DNA from: Phytomonas francai
Lineage: Eukaryota; Euglenozoa; Kinetoplastea; Trypanosomatida; Trypanosomatidae
DNA: 57,319 nucleotides
Direction: 5' to 3'
Assembly: GCA_001766655.1 (NCBI GenBank)
Contig: MJCC01000016.1
Span: 1-57,319 of the forward strand
Shown here piece by piece: positions 38,122 through 47,947 of this stretch. The position numbers and the translations under genes were made by a program. Numbering within the stretch: the first letter of the stretch is position 1; each line of letters starts with the position of its first letter. Below the pieces are notes generated by a model. That model did no database searches. It was not told where the DNA came from and saw nothing but the letters and a program-made list of their open reading frames with translations.

Positions 38122-40431
38122 ATGTGGCGAGTTGGTTTGCGTGGTGTATCCTCTACGAGTGCTGGTACTGGATTCGTGCACGCAACCCGCCGTTGGTTGT
38201 GGTCCTGCGAAAAGTCTTTGTGGGAGGCCAAATCGCTCGACGCGTTTCTCGAGGAAATCAAGCGGGGAGCGACTCAGGACCCGCGATGGGTGCTTGACTA
38301 TTCCGCTATTGAGAAGCTCGCTAGAAAAATGGTGACTCCCGAGCTTGTTCGAAATGCTAAGCTCAGCCCTTTCGTTAGTATTCACAATGCTCTTTGTTTT
38401 ACTTCTAAACACATCGAATTGACGCACCTAGACTTAATTTTATCGACTCCAGAAAACGTACAGTGGGCTGTAGCGTTGGTCCGCGCAGGCTCTCTGTGTA
38501 CAAAGATAGATTCTATTGAGATACATATTCGCACCTCGGCCCTAAGTGAGTGTAATTTGAATTCAGAAGATGCGCCTGATCATGAGGATGGTAAAAGTGG
38601 TGTTGTCGAGCTCTTCCAAGCCCTGGAAACCCCAAAGGGAACTCACAGCCCTCTGAAACGGGTAAGCATCCTCATGATAGACGACGCCACAGGGCCGCTG
38701 GCGTTGTTAAGCGATGTTATGGCCTCGGCATTGTCATCTTTTTTATGTCATGCTCAGTTATCTCATGTGATGCTTAACTACATGGCTCTGCAACATTGTA
38801 GTGAGATGTGTTTGAAAGGACTTGTAAAGGCCCTATCCAACTCCAGTAGTACCCTGCTCAACCTTGAGATCAAAGCGGTTCCACAGCTAGTAAAGCTACT
38901 CCTTGAGGACGGAATGCTTCGGCACTGTAAAGTTTTGCAACGATTAGACTTCTCCCACAATCACCTTGGAGATATATGGAATGCACAGCTAGCGAAGGAC
39001 CTGGATGATGGTGTTGGTGGGTGGCACCAGCTGCATCAGTTGGCGCTCGCCCAATGTGAAGTGAGCGCCTATTCTCTCGAACTGTTCTACAAGAGCCTGC
39101 TGAGCCATAAGGATAAAAGGGGAGCAGCTAAGATCGAACACGCAACCGGGCCTATAGCTCTCATAGAGGAATTCAATCTTTCCTCAAACAAACTTACGGA
39201 CGATGCCATCTTTCACCTTTCCACTTGTCTGATGCAATGCACCCTCTTGAAGCAGCTAGACTTACGCCACAATTCCATGTCCAAGTGTGGTGTTGAACAG
39301 CTGCTCAGTACTCTTGTGCATACCCCCTCGCTGCGGTGCCTTCGGTTGCGTTCTAATCGATTAACCGATGAAGGGATACGAAGTCTGTCGGCGCACGCCA
39401 AACACTGGAAAGAGCTTGAAGAACTGGATCTAACCCGTTGTCGTCTCACAGCTCGGTCGCTCGTTGACTTGGCCACTGCCATCAAGTCCCTCCCGAAGCT
39501 GCGCGTCTTCCGAGTGTCTGGTAACGACCTGCGTCCAATCAATGCTAACGATACTCTTCTCTCAAAATCGCAGGCTGATGGTGTCTTGAGTGAGAAAGAA
39601 AGCGAGCTGAAATTATTTGCATATGATCGCTCATATATGCGGCCCGGGGACGGTGATGAAAGCGGCACCAGTGTCCACCATGATGTCATAGTTCCAACCT
39701 CCTATGAGATTGCCCGACGCGACCGTGAAACGGGGAGAGTGCGCTACCGCGGCACTCAAGAAATTGAACAGGAAATATCTGGTAAGAGATCTTGTCAAGA
39801 GGTAATAAATCCTTTTCATGTGTTTGGTGCAGCTCTCAGAAGTTGTCGGCAGCTTCGCATTCTGGACCTCAGCGACTGCTCCCTACAAGATGAAGGCTTT
39901 GCCTCGATGGCTCCTGGTTTGGCTCTCCCGTATCTGGAGGAGTTGCATCTCAGTGCTAACCCTTTGTTTGTCAAGGGCGGGGCCTCCCTTGAGGGACTCA
40001 TCCAGGCTCTATGGTGCGCAAAAGAGACTCTGCAGACACTTGATCTTTCTTTTCTCGGCCTCGGGGACCTGGGTGTCTCGGCTTTATGTGATGGACCATT
40101 AAGAGAAGGAAAAGAAAGTGAGTTGGGTGTGATGGTGCAGCTCAAGAAGCTTGAAGTACTCCGCCTTTCGCACGCTAACGTCGAATCTCTAGGTATTGAG
40201 GCAGTCCGTGAGACCGTCGCTGAGCTGCCGCAACTGCGGGCACTTTTTCTGGATGGAAACAATTGCTCAGGGCAAGACCTGGTGAATCTTCTCTCAAACC
40301 TTTGCTGTCTTCAACAACTACGCTTTGTCGCGCTGACAGAGTCCATATCGAATCAAAATGACTACCGGCAAGTTATATCGTGCAGGGGATTTCGGAATTT
40401 GCGTGAAAGGGGTGTTGATATCGCAATATGA
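38122..40431 (+). CDS. leucine-rich repeat (RNI-type) protein with mitochondrial-like N-terminus
   Basis: 769 aa from the first ATG at 38122; the frame opens upstream at GTG. A pyrimidine tract ends in AATTAG a few bases before. The N-terminus MWRVGLRGVSSTSAGTGF, followed by HATRRW, is basic, Ser/Thr-rich and without acid residues, as in kinetoplastid mitochondrial presequences. Ribonuclease-inhibitor-type leucine-rich repeats recur through most of the protein, for example LDFSHNHLGD, FNLSSNKLTDDAI, LDLRHNSMSKCGV, LRLRSNRLTDEGI, LDLSDCSLQDEGF and LFLDGNNCSG. A non-repeat insert at about residues 475-560 is charged and contains a short YERSYMRPG-like segment. No enzymatic domain. It is likely a binding scaffold; ligand unknown. 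It differs from the LRR module of the calpain and CHAT genes. Confidence 0.8.
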   Translation: MWRVGLRGVSSTSAGTGFVHATRRWLWSCEKSLWEAKSLDAFLEEIKRGATQDPRWVLDYSAIEKLARKMVTPELVRNAKLSPFVSIHNALCFTSKHIELTHLDLILSTPENVQWAVALVRAGSLCTKIDSIEIHIRTSALSECNLNSEDAPDHEDGKSGVVELFQALETPKGTHSPLKRVSILMIDDATGPLALLSDVMASALSSFLCHAQLSHVMLNYMALQHCSEMCLKGLVKALSNSSSTLLNLEIKAVPQLVKLLLEDGMLRHCKVLQRLDFSHNHLGDIWNAQLAKDLDDGVGGWHQLHQLALAQCEVSAYSLELFYKSLLSHKDKRGAAKIEHATGPIALIEEFNLSSNKLTDDAIFHLSTCLMQCTLLKQLDLRHNSMSKCGVEQLLSTLVHTPSLRCLRLRSNRLTDEGIRSLSAHAKHWKELEELDLTRCRLTARSLVDLATAIKSLPKLRVFRVSGNDLRPINANDTLLSKSQADGVLSEKESELKLFAYDRSYMRPGDGDESGTSVHHDVIVPTSYEIARRDRETGRVRYRGTQEIEQEISGKRSCQEVINPFHVFGAALRSCRQLRILDLSDCSLQDEGFASMAPGLALPYLEELHLSANPLFVKGGASLEGLIQALWCAKETLQTLDLSFLGLGDLGVSALCDGPLREGKESELGVMVQLKKLEVLRLSHANVESLGIEAVRETVAELPQLRALFLDGNNCSGQDLVNLLSNLCCLQQLRFVALTESISNQNDYRQVISCRGFRNLRERGVDIAI

Positions 40432-40609
40432 GTGTTTTTCTAATGATTGGTTCTGCACAAAAAAAAAAAACGAATGAATAAACCTAGTAAAACATGCAAG
40501 TGGTTATCAAGAAGCGTCAGTATTACTATTACTCTCCCTTAGGTTATACACTCAAGTAGCTTACGTCGTTCTTACACAAAATAGAAAGATAGAAATATCT
40601 ACACGGCCT

Positions 40610-42934
40610 ATGCCCCCTGGTAAGGCAAGCAAGGATACAGGGCGTGTCTGGGGTAAACGCCCACGAGATACCGGAAGGCAACACGGTGAGAATGGCGTTG
40701 ATAGTTTTGTGCGTTTTAGTGAACTATCCCCGAAGGAAAAACTACAACGGCGGAAGATGGAGCGAATTGAAAAAAAAGAGAGAGACCGTAGCTTATCGTA
40801 TTTTATGTCTGTTCAGCGGGCCATAGAGAAATGTACGAACGGTAGCGACGATGCCTCAGTACTTACTGGCATTGTTGACGGCTTTTTTGTCGAGTTGATG
40901 AAACTTCTCAAAGCAGACCGCAGTTTTCATATCCTGCGTAATGGTAAAATCTGCCGCGTCATTGAGACAGCTCTGAAAAAATCACCTTTGTTGCACTGCA
41001 AGTCCCTCCTGTTTGTCTTTCTGGGACGTATTGTAGAGCTAATCACTTCCCCTGTCGCTAGCTACATGTTAGAAACGCTGTTTTCCAGCATATCGAGGGC
41101 GCTCAGCAATTTAGATGATCAAAGTGTGCTAGAAGCTGAGATGGTAATGGGGGGCCCTGGTATACACGTAGAAAGTGGTGTCCCCAGCACAGCCACTTTG
41201 CTGAACTCCGCAATCGAGCAGATATGCGAGTCTGCGGAGGATATGCTTGTACATGAGGTGGGATCCCGCGCGCTGCGCTCGATTATACTCGTATTAGGGG
41301 GCCTCGCAATTCGTAATGAGCCACCACCGTCCCGTCGGGTATGTTTTACAGATACCCTGGGGGCGTTGGCCACAGCTCTCATATCCGCACTGGAAGAAGG
41401 CTACGGTCGTGAGTACGGAACTCCGGGACCAGCTGAGGCGTGGATGGCAGCGGCGCATGACCCCACGTGCAGCTTCGTGGTGCAAAGCCTCCTGCGGGTG
41501 AGCGAGGATGGCAGTCCGACGGATTTGGCGGTGCGCCAGCGCCTCGAAAGGCTCTGGTGCAACTCAAAACCTCTCTTGCAGGAACTCCTATTCGATTCTA
41601 TGGGTGTTCACATATTTCAGGCCTATCTGAAAGTTCAGACACCGGAAGCAGTTATAAATGCTGGTGACAGACACTCCCTTTGCCAGCAGACCGTGTCATC
41701 GTTGCCTTCAGGCAGTCGAGCTAGTGGTTCAGCTACGAAGCAGCAGCTCTGTTCACGCTCCGTCGTTACCAAGGATGGTGATCTACCGGGTCAAGATGGT
41801 CCATCCGGCAAGAACGTAGAAGCATGGTCCAAGGAGCAGCTCTTGGAGGAGTGTTGCTGGGGAAAAGCAATGCGCCTAACGCAGGGTGTTCTGGTCCAAC
41901 TGCTTGACACTGGCAGTGAGCGTGTCGCACAAACTGGCTATGTGTTGCAGGACCTAACCCTTTACAGTCCCACTGCAGCACACCTTCAATTGTTATGGGA
42001 AGAAGTCATACAACCGAATCTCTCACGCTTTACGGAAATTCACAGCTTAGGAGGGGTGTTAACAGCACTCTTGAAGAAATGCGCGTTTTGTGAACTACCG
42101 GTTGCGTCAAACGAAGGTGAAAACGTGTCAAATGGTGCCGCCTCCCCTTGTGATCTTATTACAGTTTTCCGAGAAGATGAAAACAAAGGTGTACGGTATT
42201 TTAGTGTTCCTTTGAGTTTCGAACAGCTTGTGGCTAAAGAATTGTGCATGCTGTTCAAAAGCGCAGTACCGAAAGGGGCAGCACAATATCTTTTAGTTGA
42301 ACGGCGTCTAGGGGAGCAGAGCTATGAACTCGCGCGCTACATCTTGCACCTGCGCCATTCTGCATCTATTTTGCTACGCCACGGCATAGATAAACTGCGC
42401 CTGGAGGATGTCCTGAGCCTCTGCAAACATCACAAAGGGAGTTTAGTATTACAACAATACCTTCGTGCGTGCAGTAGTGCACAGTCCCTCGTCAGACCCC
42501 ACATTCCACGGGACCAGGAGAATGGCATCAATTCCAGAAGTGGACACACAGAGCACAGGCTTGCGGTCGATAGTGCCGAAAAGGGTGAGGTTGTGCATTT
42601 TTTCAGGCGTATTCAAGACCATATGGCAGACCTTGTAGGCGATAAGTATGCTGCATTTGTGGTCGAGGTACTTTATGAAGTAGCCAATATAGGGCTCAAG
42701 GAGTCTATCATCAAAGCTCTTATCCCCATACACGAGGCTCTAAAAAATAATTTCAGCTCAGAGACACAAGAAGAATCCCCCAAGAGCTCATCCTCCCAAA
42801 CCTTCATAGCACGCAAGGTTCTGCAAAAGTGTTGTGTAGAGCAGTACATCTACCGTCAAGAGGACTGGAAAAAAACGGCGCAGCTTCAGTGCCGAGTTCA
42901 GCGGCTATTGCAAAGTATTGTCTTGGAGGGGTGA
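40610..42934 (+). CDS. Pumilio-repeat nucleolar protein, NOP9-like
   Basis: 774 aa. A basic Lys/Arg-rich N-terminus (KRPRDTGRQ, KLQRRKMERIEKKERDR) is typical of nucleolar proteins. Degenerate Puf repeats are spread along the chain: SPVASYMLETLF near residue 147, VHEVGSRALRSIIL near 214, HDPTCSFVVQSLL near 283, FDSMGVHIFQAYL near 328, HHKGSLVLQQYL near 607 and GDKYAAFVVEVLYE near 681. Spacing over the whole length with a long linker matches NOP9, which binds 18S precursor RNA and guards against early Nob1 cleavage during small-subunit assembly. Another unusual PUF protein (trypanosomatids have about ten) is the main alternative. Only general repeat features are visible, so the orthology is tentative. 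Confidence 0.65.
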   Translation: MPPGKASKDTGRVWGKRPRDTGRQHGENGVDSFVRFSELSPKEKLQRRKMERIEKKERDRSLSYFMSVQRAIEKCTNGSDDASVLTGIVDGFFVELMKLLKADRSFHILRNGKICRVIETALKKSPLLHCKSLLFVFLGRIVELITSPVASYMLETLFSSISRALSNLDDQSVLEAEMVMGGPGIHVESGVPSTATLLNSAIEQICESAEDMLVHEVGSRALRSIILVLGGLAIRNEPPPSRRVCFTDTLGALATALISALEEGYGREYGTPGPAEAWMAAAHDPTCSFVVQSLLRVSEDGSPTDLAVRQRLERLWCNSKPLLQELLFDSMGVHIFQAYLKVQTPEAVINAGDRHSLCQQTVSSLPSGSRASGSATKQQLCSRSVVTKDGDLPGQDGPSGKNVEAWSKEQLLEECCWGKAMRLTQGVLVQLLDTGSERVAQTGYVLQDLTLYSPTAAHLQLLWEEVIQPNLSRFTEIHSLGGVLTALLKKCAFCELPVASNEGENVSNGAASPCDLITVFREDENKGVRYFSVPLSFEQLVAKELCMLFKSAVPKGAAQYLLVERRLGEQSYELARYILHLRHSASILLRHGIDKLRLEDVLSLCKHHKGSLVLQQYLRACSSAQSLVRPHIPRDQENGINSRSGHTEHRLAVDSAEKGEVVHFFRRIQDHMADLVGDKYAAFVVEVLYEVANIGLKESIIKALIPIHEALKNNFSSETQEESPKSSSSQTFIARKVLQKCCVEQYIYRQEDWKKTAQLQCRVQRLLQSIVLEG

Positions 42935-42958
42935 TGCGCATAGTGCTTTTTTGTGTGA

Positions 42959-42961
<3 letters not shown>

Positions 42962-42999
<38 letters not shown>
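42962..42999. repeat. TG dinucleotide microsatellite
   Basis: About 19 TG units begin 28 bases after the stop codon of the NOP9-like gene, so they lie in its 3' UTR or just past it. Confidence 0.95.
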
Positions 43000-43000
<1 letters not shown>

Positions 43001-43306
43001 ACGCGTACGTGTCTATGGCTAGGTTTTCTTATTGTTCTTTTTAACAAAGATAATAATAAGCGAGTAAATAAGCTGATGATTCATTAAAAAGATGCAAATC
43101 AGTATCTAAGCGAGCTCAGGTAAGCAACGAATGTCACTTAGAAAGGCAACACGCTCAGCAATACCGAAGCAAGTTTTATATCATAACGATGATGAGCTTT
43201 GCTGTATTATACTTCGATTTGATACCCTCCATACGTGTGAATATTATTTTATCGAATCCCTTATTTTTTATTTCAAAACATATAGTAAAATAAACGAATA
43301 CAATAT

Positions 43307-46300
43307 ATGCGATTGAGAGCCTGCGCTCCCGCTACTGCAATCCTTGAACCTATGTCTAATACCGCAAAAAGGGATGGAAAACAAGTAATGTGCAGCTTGC
43401 ATGCATCAGCTCCCTCACTTGAAGAGGCACCACCACCACTATCACACAGCATGTTGGTGGATTTATACATGGAGTTTTGTATTCAAGAGGGTTGCAAGTG
43501 TAACTCTGCAATGATAGATTATATTAAGAACAACGATATCCTGCAGCAGATCACATTAGCAAATAACTACGTAGGTCCGAAAGGTTTGCGTCCGGTTATT
43601 CGACTGCTCAATATGTGCCAAACTGCCATGCATGTTGATTTTGATAGCAATGGGGCAGACAACACCACAGTTGAGTTCCTCTGCGATGCGTTACGGAACC
43701 ACATAGGTGTGACCACCCTCAACCTGCGCGGAAACCCCATATCCAGTACGGGTGGAAGGCGATTGCTGCAGCTTTTGGAAACCAATCCACGCATCATACA
43801 CATTGATGTGCGAGATACCGACATCCCAGAGGCGTTGCAAGAGCGTATCTCGGCTTTAGTGGGACAAAATTTCCGGCGGGCGCAGCACCACACCCCAAAA
43901 CTTGTGGAAGTTAGCTGCGCCATCAAGAAGGATTTCAGTCAAGGAGCTGTGCCTCTAACTGAAAAGAATGCGGTTTCCCTACCTATGCTCCCACACCGTG
44001 TGTGGAAGGCGGCAGATGTCAACTTTCACAAACCAAAGGTTACCGTGGAGGCTGCGGCGTTATCTTCTACCAATGAGAGGAAAAACACTCCTTCTGTGCT
44101 GCCTCCGCCTGCAACGAAGGCACTGCCGAAAATGTCCGTCACACTTCTAAGAGCAGTTCACCAGAGATTCGAGGAGCGTACACGGCTGTATTCAGAAATC
44201 AGTCAAAGTCAAATGTGCAACAGGGTGGCTGAGGTTCGGGCTGAAGTCGCCGCCGTGGAAAGGAACAGCCAGCTGAGGCCCGCGGAGAGTATCAAGGTAG
44301 CCGCGTTGTCGCAGCCTATATTCCAGAAGGCGGCTGAAACTGACAAGAATCTAGGCGCCACAACGCAAGCTATGGATGTCGGCGCGGAAGAACAGCAAAG
44401 AGGAGAAAATGGCACTTCAGGCTCCTCCCTCCCCTTTCAAAAGCAACAGGAAATGGATCCTATTGTGAAAACAGACTTTATAGAAATTCAAAAAGAAGAT
44501 GGTGCTGCAAATGAGAGAATAAGAGGTAACCGCCCAACTGAAGTTGCCACATCGGAAGAAAAGAACGCTATTGAGGAAGCAATACCACGCTTAGTAGCAT
44601 CACAACATCTCAAGGTAACGGAGGTGAGGAATCCAAATAGTGGGGTGTTGGCGACTAATACAGCCATTGGTATATCTACTGATGAAAGTTTTCAGATGCT
44701 CTTTGACAGTGGTTGTGATGCTTACGCTCAAAAGGACCTCGAGGCCGCGTACGTGGCCTGGAACGATGCCCTTGACATTGCAGTTCAAAAGAATAATAGG
44801 GAGTGGGTAGCAGTGCTTAGTTCTAATTTACAGCGCCTCAGTTACGAGCTAGCTGTCGAAGAGGGTGCTGGCTACCTGAACAGCGGCTCCCTTAGCAAAG
44901 CTACAAAATCCTTCCAGACAGCTCTTGGTATTGCGAAAAAAGCCCACAATGCCGCTTGGGAAGCGGAAATGAAAAAGGCATTAAAACATGTCCAAAGTGC
45001 GGTCTTTGCACGTTGTCATGAAGCGGCGAACGAACTTTTCCGTCAAGCACAAGAAGACTATGAGGACAGCAAGCATACCAACCTTAAAGACATCGACGAT
45101 GAGGAATCTTACTACTTAAATACATCCACTGGTCAAAAGATGCGGCACTCCGTGTATTTCCTCCGGGAGTGGGCCACCGTGCAGTTGATTCGAGACGCTG
45201 TTAAGATGTGGGCTGAGGCGTACCGAGCAGCGCAGCAAGTCAGTGGTATGGATGCGGATTCCCTGAAAGCTAACGTTGAGAAAGTGCTGGACCGTGTCGC
45301 ACAGTTCATCTTCGAGCAGCACGTCGACATTGAGGAAGGTGAAACCGGTCTAGAAGCAAGCTACCCTGGTTGGCAGCGTACCTCACGATATCAGCACTTA
45401 GAGCGTGTCATGCTGGCAGAAGTGTGGTTTGATATCCTCTGTTACATCGACCAAGGTATCAACCATCTGTTTATAAAAGTTGTCGTCTCACTCCAGCTTT
45501 CAAACCTATATATGGGAACTAACCAGTTGCAGCAGGCGGAGAAGCTGTTGACCTCTGCCGTGGATGGCAGTAAGAAGCTCCAACACAAACTTCTAGAGGC
45601 AACGGCTCTGACATATCTTGCCACTCTTTACTGGCTACGTGCCTCACACAGCTTGGCAGAGCGGATCCTACTAGCTGCCATCGAACACTGGGAAAATATA
45701 CTTGCTACGCCATTTCGGGGAAAAGATGAGCCTAATGCATTAGGGAGCATTTCCATACCCACATTTAGTATACTTATGATGCAGAACGCATGTAACAGCT
45801 ACCTTGTATGTGCCCTAGCTGCAATGTCTCGTTACCGCGAGGCCCTAGAGCAGTTGGAGCATGCACTCATTCACAAGAATAGTGATTTGCTCACGGATAA
45901 AGTGCTTAGCGCCTTCTGTGATCATCCGTCGTTAGATCAGATCGCAGCCATAGCCTCTAGAGCGCAAACGCCTTTTGTATACTACTTTCCTGCTCGGCGC
46001 CTTACCTACAACACGGAAACAAATGCCTTTGATACCGAAGAGAATCTTTTCGTTTGGTTGGTAATGCCCTGTGCTGAAATGCGTTTTGTCGATATTAACA
46101 TCACGAAGAATTTCGATGTTTCCATTGACCAAGCGGTCCATGCGGCACGTCAGGGTCTTCTGGTTGAGCCAATGGGACAGAAGCACTTGGAGGGGTACCG
46201 CAACCAAGAAACCCATTATGCTGACGCTTCAACAGGCATCATAACAAACCTCCATCGTAAAGCGTGGATTGAACCGCTTCAGCTTCTTTACGAAATCCTA

Positions 46301-47326
46301 ATAGAGCCCATCTACAGCCATATCATGGCTCTCGATTTGGCTTCTGCTGGAAAGGACCATCCTGAGACCGTTCTGACCATCATCCCGTCGGAAACTCTGT
46401 GGTGTGTCCCCTTCCACGCCTTGCTCTCCAAAACGGAGCAGTTTCTAGTGGAAAGCATCGCAGTTCAGCTTTCCTTCAGTGCCACACAGGTTGCATTCGC
46501 ATCTCTCAATGCGGAGCGGGTGCGACAGCGGGATCTGCACCGCAATGTTGCGGTAGTGCCGCTTGAGATTGCTGCTGACGCGCGGGAGCCCTCATTGATG
46601 TATCCTATTGATGTGGAGCGCGCGTTGGAGGAGGGTGAAGTTGTGATGGGTGTCTTGAAAGACGCCAAATTGAAGCACATCCGAGATGCCTCTGAGAATA
46701 AGAATCATACAGGGGTAAAGATGGTGAGCACTGAGATCGTGGTGAGAAACGCAGAATCCTTACGCAGCGCACTGAGCTGTTCCTGCATCTTGCACATTAC
46801 AGCACCAATCAGTGTAACGACACCTAGTCCATCTGATGCGGTGGCAGCGAGGTGTGGTCTCACCCCTCGGGGTGGGCTATACTTTCCTACGGATGCCGGC
46901 TGTGTGGAGATCGTGACGGCGCGAGAGCTTCAACAATCCGAAGTTTTTGCGGAGCTCGTGACACTAACGAATGCTAATATAAGTCTGACGAGTATATGCA
47001 GCGTACAGGATGATGTTCTTGGTGTTGTAAGAGCTTTCTTTAGTGGTGGTGCACCTTGTGTGGTAAGTGGTCAATGGTGCACTCCCGACATGATACCGTC
47101 TATGCTTTTCAAAAAGTTCTATGAGGTGATGACCAATAATAAAAACGACAGGCGCATTGTTGTCCATAAGTCTAGGGAAAACGTGGCAACCATGCCGACC
47201 GTGCCGGTCCATAAGGCGATGCATCTAGCTGTAGCCATAAGGCAGCTGCTTAAGGAAGACGAGTTTTTCCGCTACAATCCACGGGCCTGGGCCGGCTACT
47301 ACTGTTTTGGCCATGGCTATTTCTAG
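43307..47326 (+). CDS. LRR-TPR-CHAT protein with degenerate CHAT active site
   Basis: 1339 aa. Residues about 50-70 carry VDLYMEFCIQEGCKCNS, followed by leucine-rich repeats (about 80-185; ANNYVGPKGLRP, LNLRGNPISSTGG). A Pro/Ser/Glu-rich linker follows (about 190-455). TPR-like helices occur at about 460-570 (FDSGCDAYAQKDLEAAYVAW) and 720-850 (LSNLYMGTNQLQQAEKLL). The C-terminus (about 895-1339) is a CHAT domain, the caspase-like peptidase fold joined to TPRs. It includes the early LFVWLVMPCAE strand, then ETVLTIIPSETLWCVPFHAL, FLVESIAVQLSFSATQVAF, LGVVRAFFSGGAPCVVSGQW and a closing RAWAGYYCFGHG. Where active CHAT domains have ATHG, this reads HITAPIS (His to Pro1167). Where they have LSACETG it reads LTNANIS (Cys to Ala1223). 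Proteolysis is therefore not expected. Role unknown; no kinetoplastid counterpart is known to me. Confidence 0.85.
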   Translation: MRLRACAPATAILEPMSNTAKRDGKQVMCSLHASAPSLEEAPPPLSHSMLVDLYMEFCIQEGCKCNSAMIDYIKNNDILQQITLANNYVGPKGLRPVIRLLNMCQTAMHVDFDSNGADNTTVEFLCDALRNHIGVTTLNLRGNPISSTGGRRLLQLLETNPRIIHIDVRDTDIPEALQERISALVGQNFRRAQHHTPKLVEVSCAIKKDFSQGAVPLTEKNAVSLPMLPHRVWKAADVNFHKPKVTVEAAALSSTNERKNTPSVLPPPATKALPKMSVTLLRAVHQRFEERTRLYSEISQSQMCNRVAEVRAEVAAVERNSQLRPAESIKVAALSQPIFQKAAETDKNLGATTQAMDVGAEEQQRGENGTSGSSLPFQKQQEMDPIVKTDFIEIQKEDGAANERIRGNRPTEVATSEEKNAIEEAIPRLVASQHLKVTEVRNPNSGVLATNTAIGISTDESFQMLFDSGCDAYAQKDLEAAYVAWNDALDIAVQKNNREWVAVLSSNLQRLSYELAVEEGAGYLNSGSLSKATKSFQTALGIAKKAHNAAWEAEMKKALKHVQSAVFARCHEAANELFRQAQEDYEDSKHTNLKDIDDEESYYLNTSTGQKMRHSVYFLREWATVQLIRDAVKMWAEAYRAAQQVSGMDADSLKANVEKVLDRVAQFIFEQHVDIEEGETGLEASYPGWQRTSRYQHLERVMLAEVWFDILCYIDQGINHLFIKVVVSLQLSNLYMGTNQLQQAEKLLTSAVDGSKKLQHKLLEATALTYLATLYWLRASHSLAERILLAAIEHWENILATPFRGKDEPNALGSISIPTFSILMMQNACNSYLVCALAAMSRYREALEQLEHALIHKNSDLLTDKVLSAFCDHPSLDQIAAIASRAQTPFVYYFPARRLTYNTETNAFDTEENLFVWLVMPCAEMRFVDINITKNFDVSIDQAVHAARQGLLVEPMGQKHLEGYRNQETHYADASTGIITNLHRKAWIEPLQLLYEILIEPIYSHIMALDLASAGKDHPETVLTIIPSETLWCVPFHALLSKTEQFLVESIAVQLSFSATQVAFASLNAERVRQRDLHRNVAVVPLEIAADAREPSLMYPIDVERALEEGEVVMGVLKDAKLKHIRDASENKNHTGVKMVSTEIVVRNAESLRSALSCSCILHITAPISVTTPSPSDAVAARCGLTPRGGLYFPTDAGCVEIVTARELQQSEVFAELVTLTNANISLTSICSVQDDVLGVVRAFFSGGAPCVVSGQWCTPDMIPSMLFKKFYEVMTNNKNDRRIVVHKSRENVATMPTVPVHKAMHLAVAIRQLLKEDEFFRYNPRAWAGYYCFGHGYF

Positions 47327-47677
47327 ACTAGTGACTTCTGTCTCTTTTTGTGTGTCGTGCATGTGCTGTATGTGTATAGTTTATTATTACGATTAGTATT
47401 ATTATTATTATTATTATATGAAATAGGTTCAATATACAATGTAAGATATATCCTATTTGTAGTATTTTCTTTTCCTTCCTTCCATAATTTTATGAGGTGC
47501 GTAAATAGTTCTGTATGTATCAAAATGCCTGATGTCTATGTATTTGTTTGTAGGAGCGTTTTCTCGCCAAATATTCTATCTGAAAGCATTTTCGTGGTAA
47601 TATCACAACTGGTGCCAAGTATGTAAATAGGAAACCAACTGAAACTACTGAAAAATAAATTCACTTTATGTCTTCCT

Positions 47678-47725
<48 letters not shown>

Positions 47726-47947
47726 CTTATTTCTTCTTTTAGTAGTTTCTTCCTATTTTTTAGCACCCTTGGGGTGTTATAGTCATATTTACAACACTAT
47801 CAAATCTTAAGCAAGTGAGGTATTCATACATATTATATAGGTTTTTAGGTCTGAACTTTTAGATTGGTATTTCTACTGAGGCCTTCTTGAATTTTTTTGG
47901 CACTGCTTCTTTTTTTATATCAAACACGCAAGTATTCTATTTAAGAA
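47327..47947. other. spacer with TTA, TA and GA repeats
   Basis: AT-rich 3' UTR and intergenic DNA holding a TTA run (47393-47417) and a compound TA/GA microsatellite (47679-47719). Pyrimidine-rich sequence at about 47880-47920 ends in CGCAAG near 47931, a likely acceptor 16 bases before the next ATG. No gene seen. Confidence 0.5.
47679..47719. repeat. compound TA and GA microsatellite
   Basis: Eight TA units switch directly to about 13 GA units with no break. Confidence 0.95.

Noticed and set aside
43307..47326. Metacaspase
   Set aside because: The C-terminal fold fits CHAT with TPRs; the metacaspase catalytic blocks are absent.
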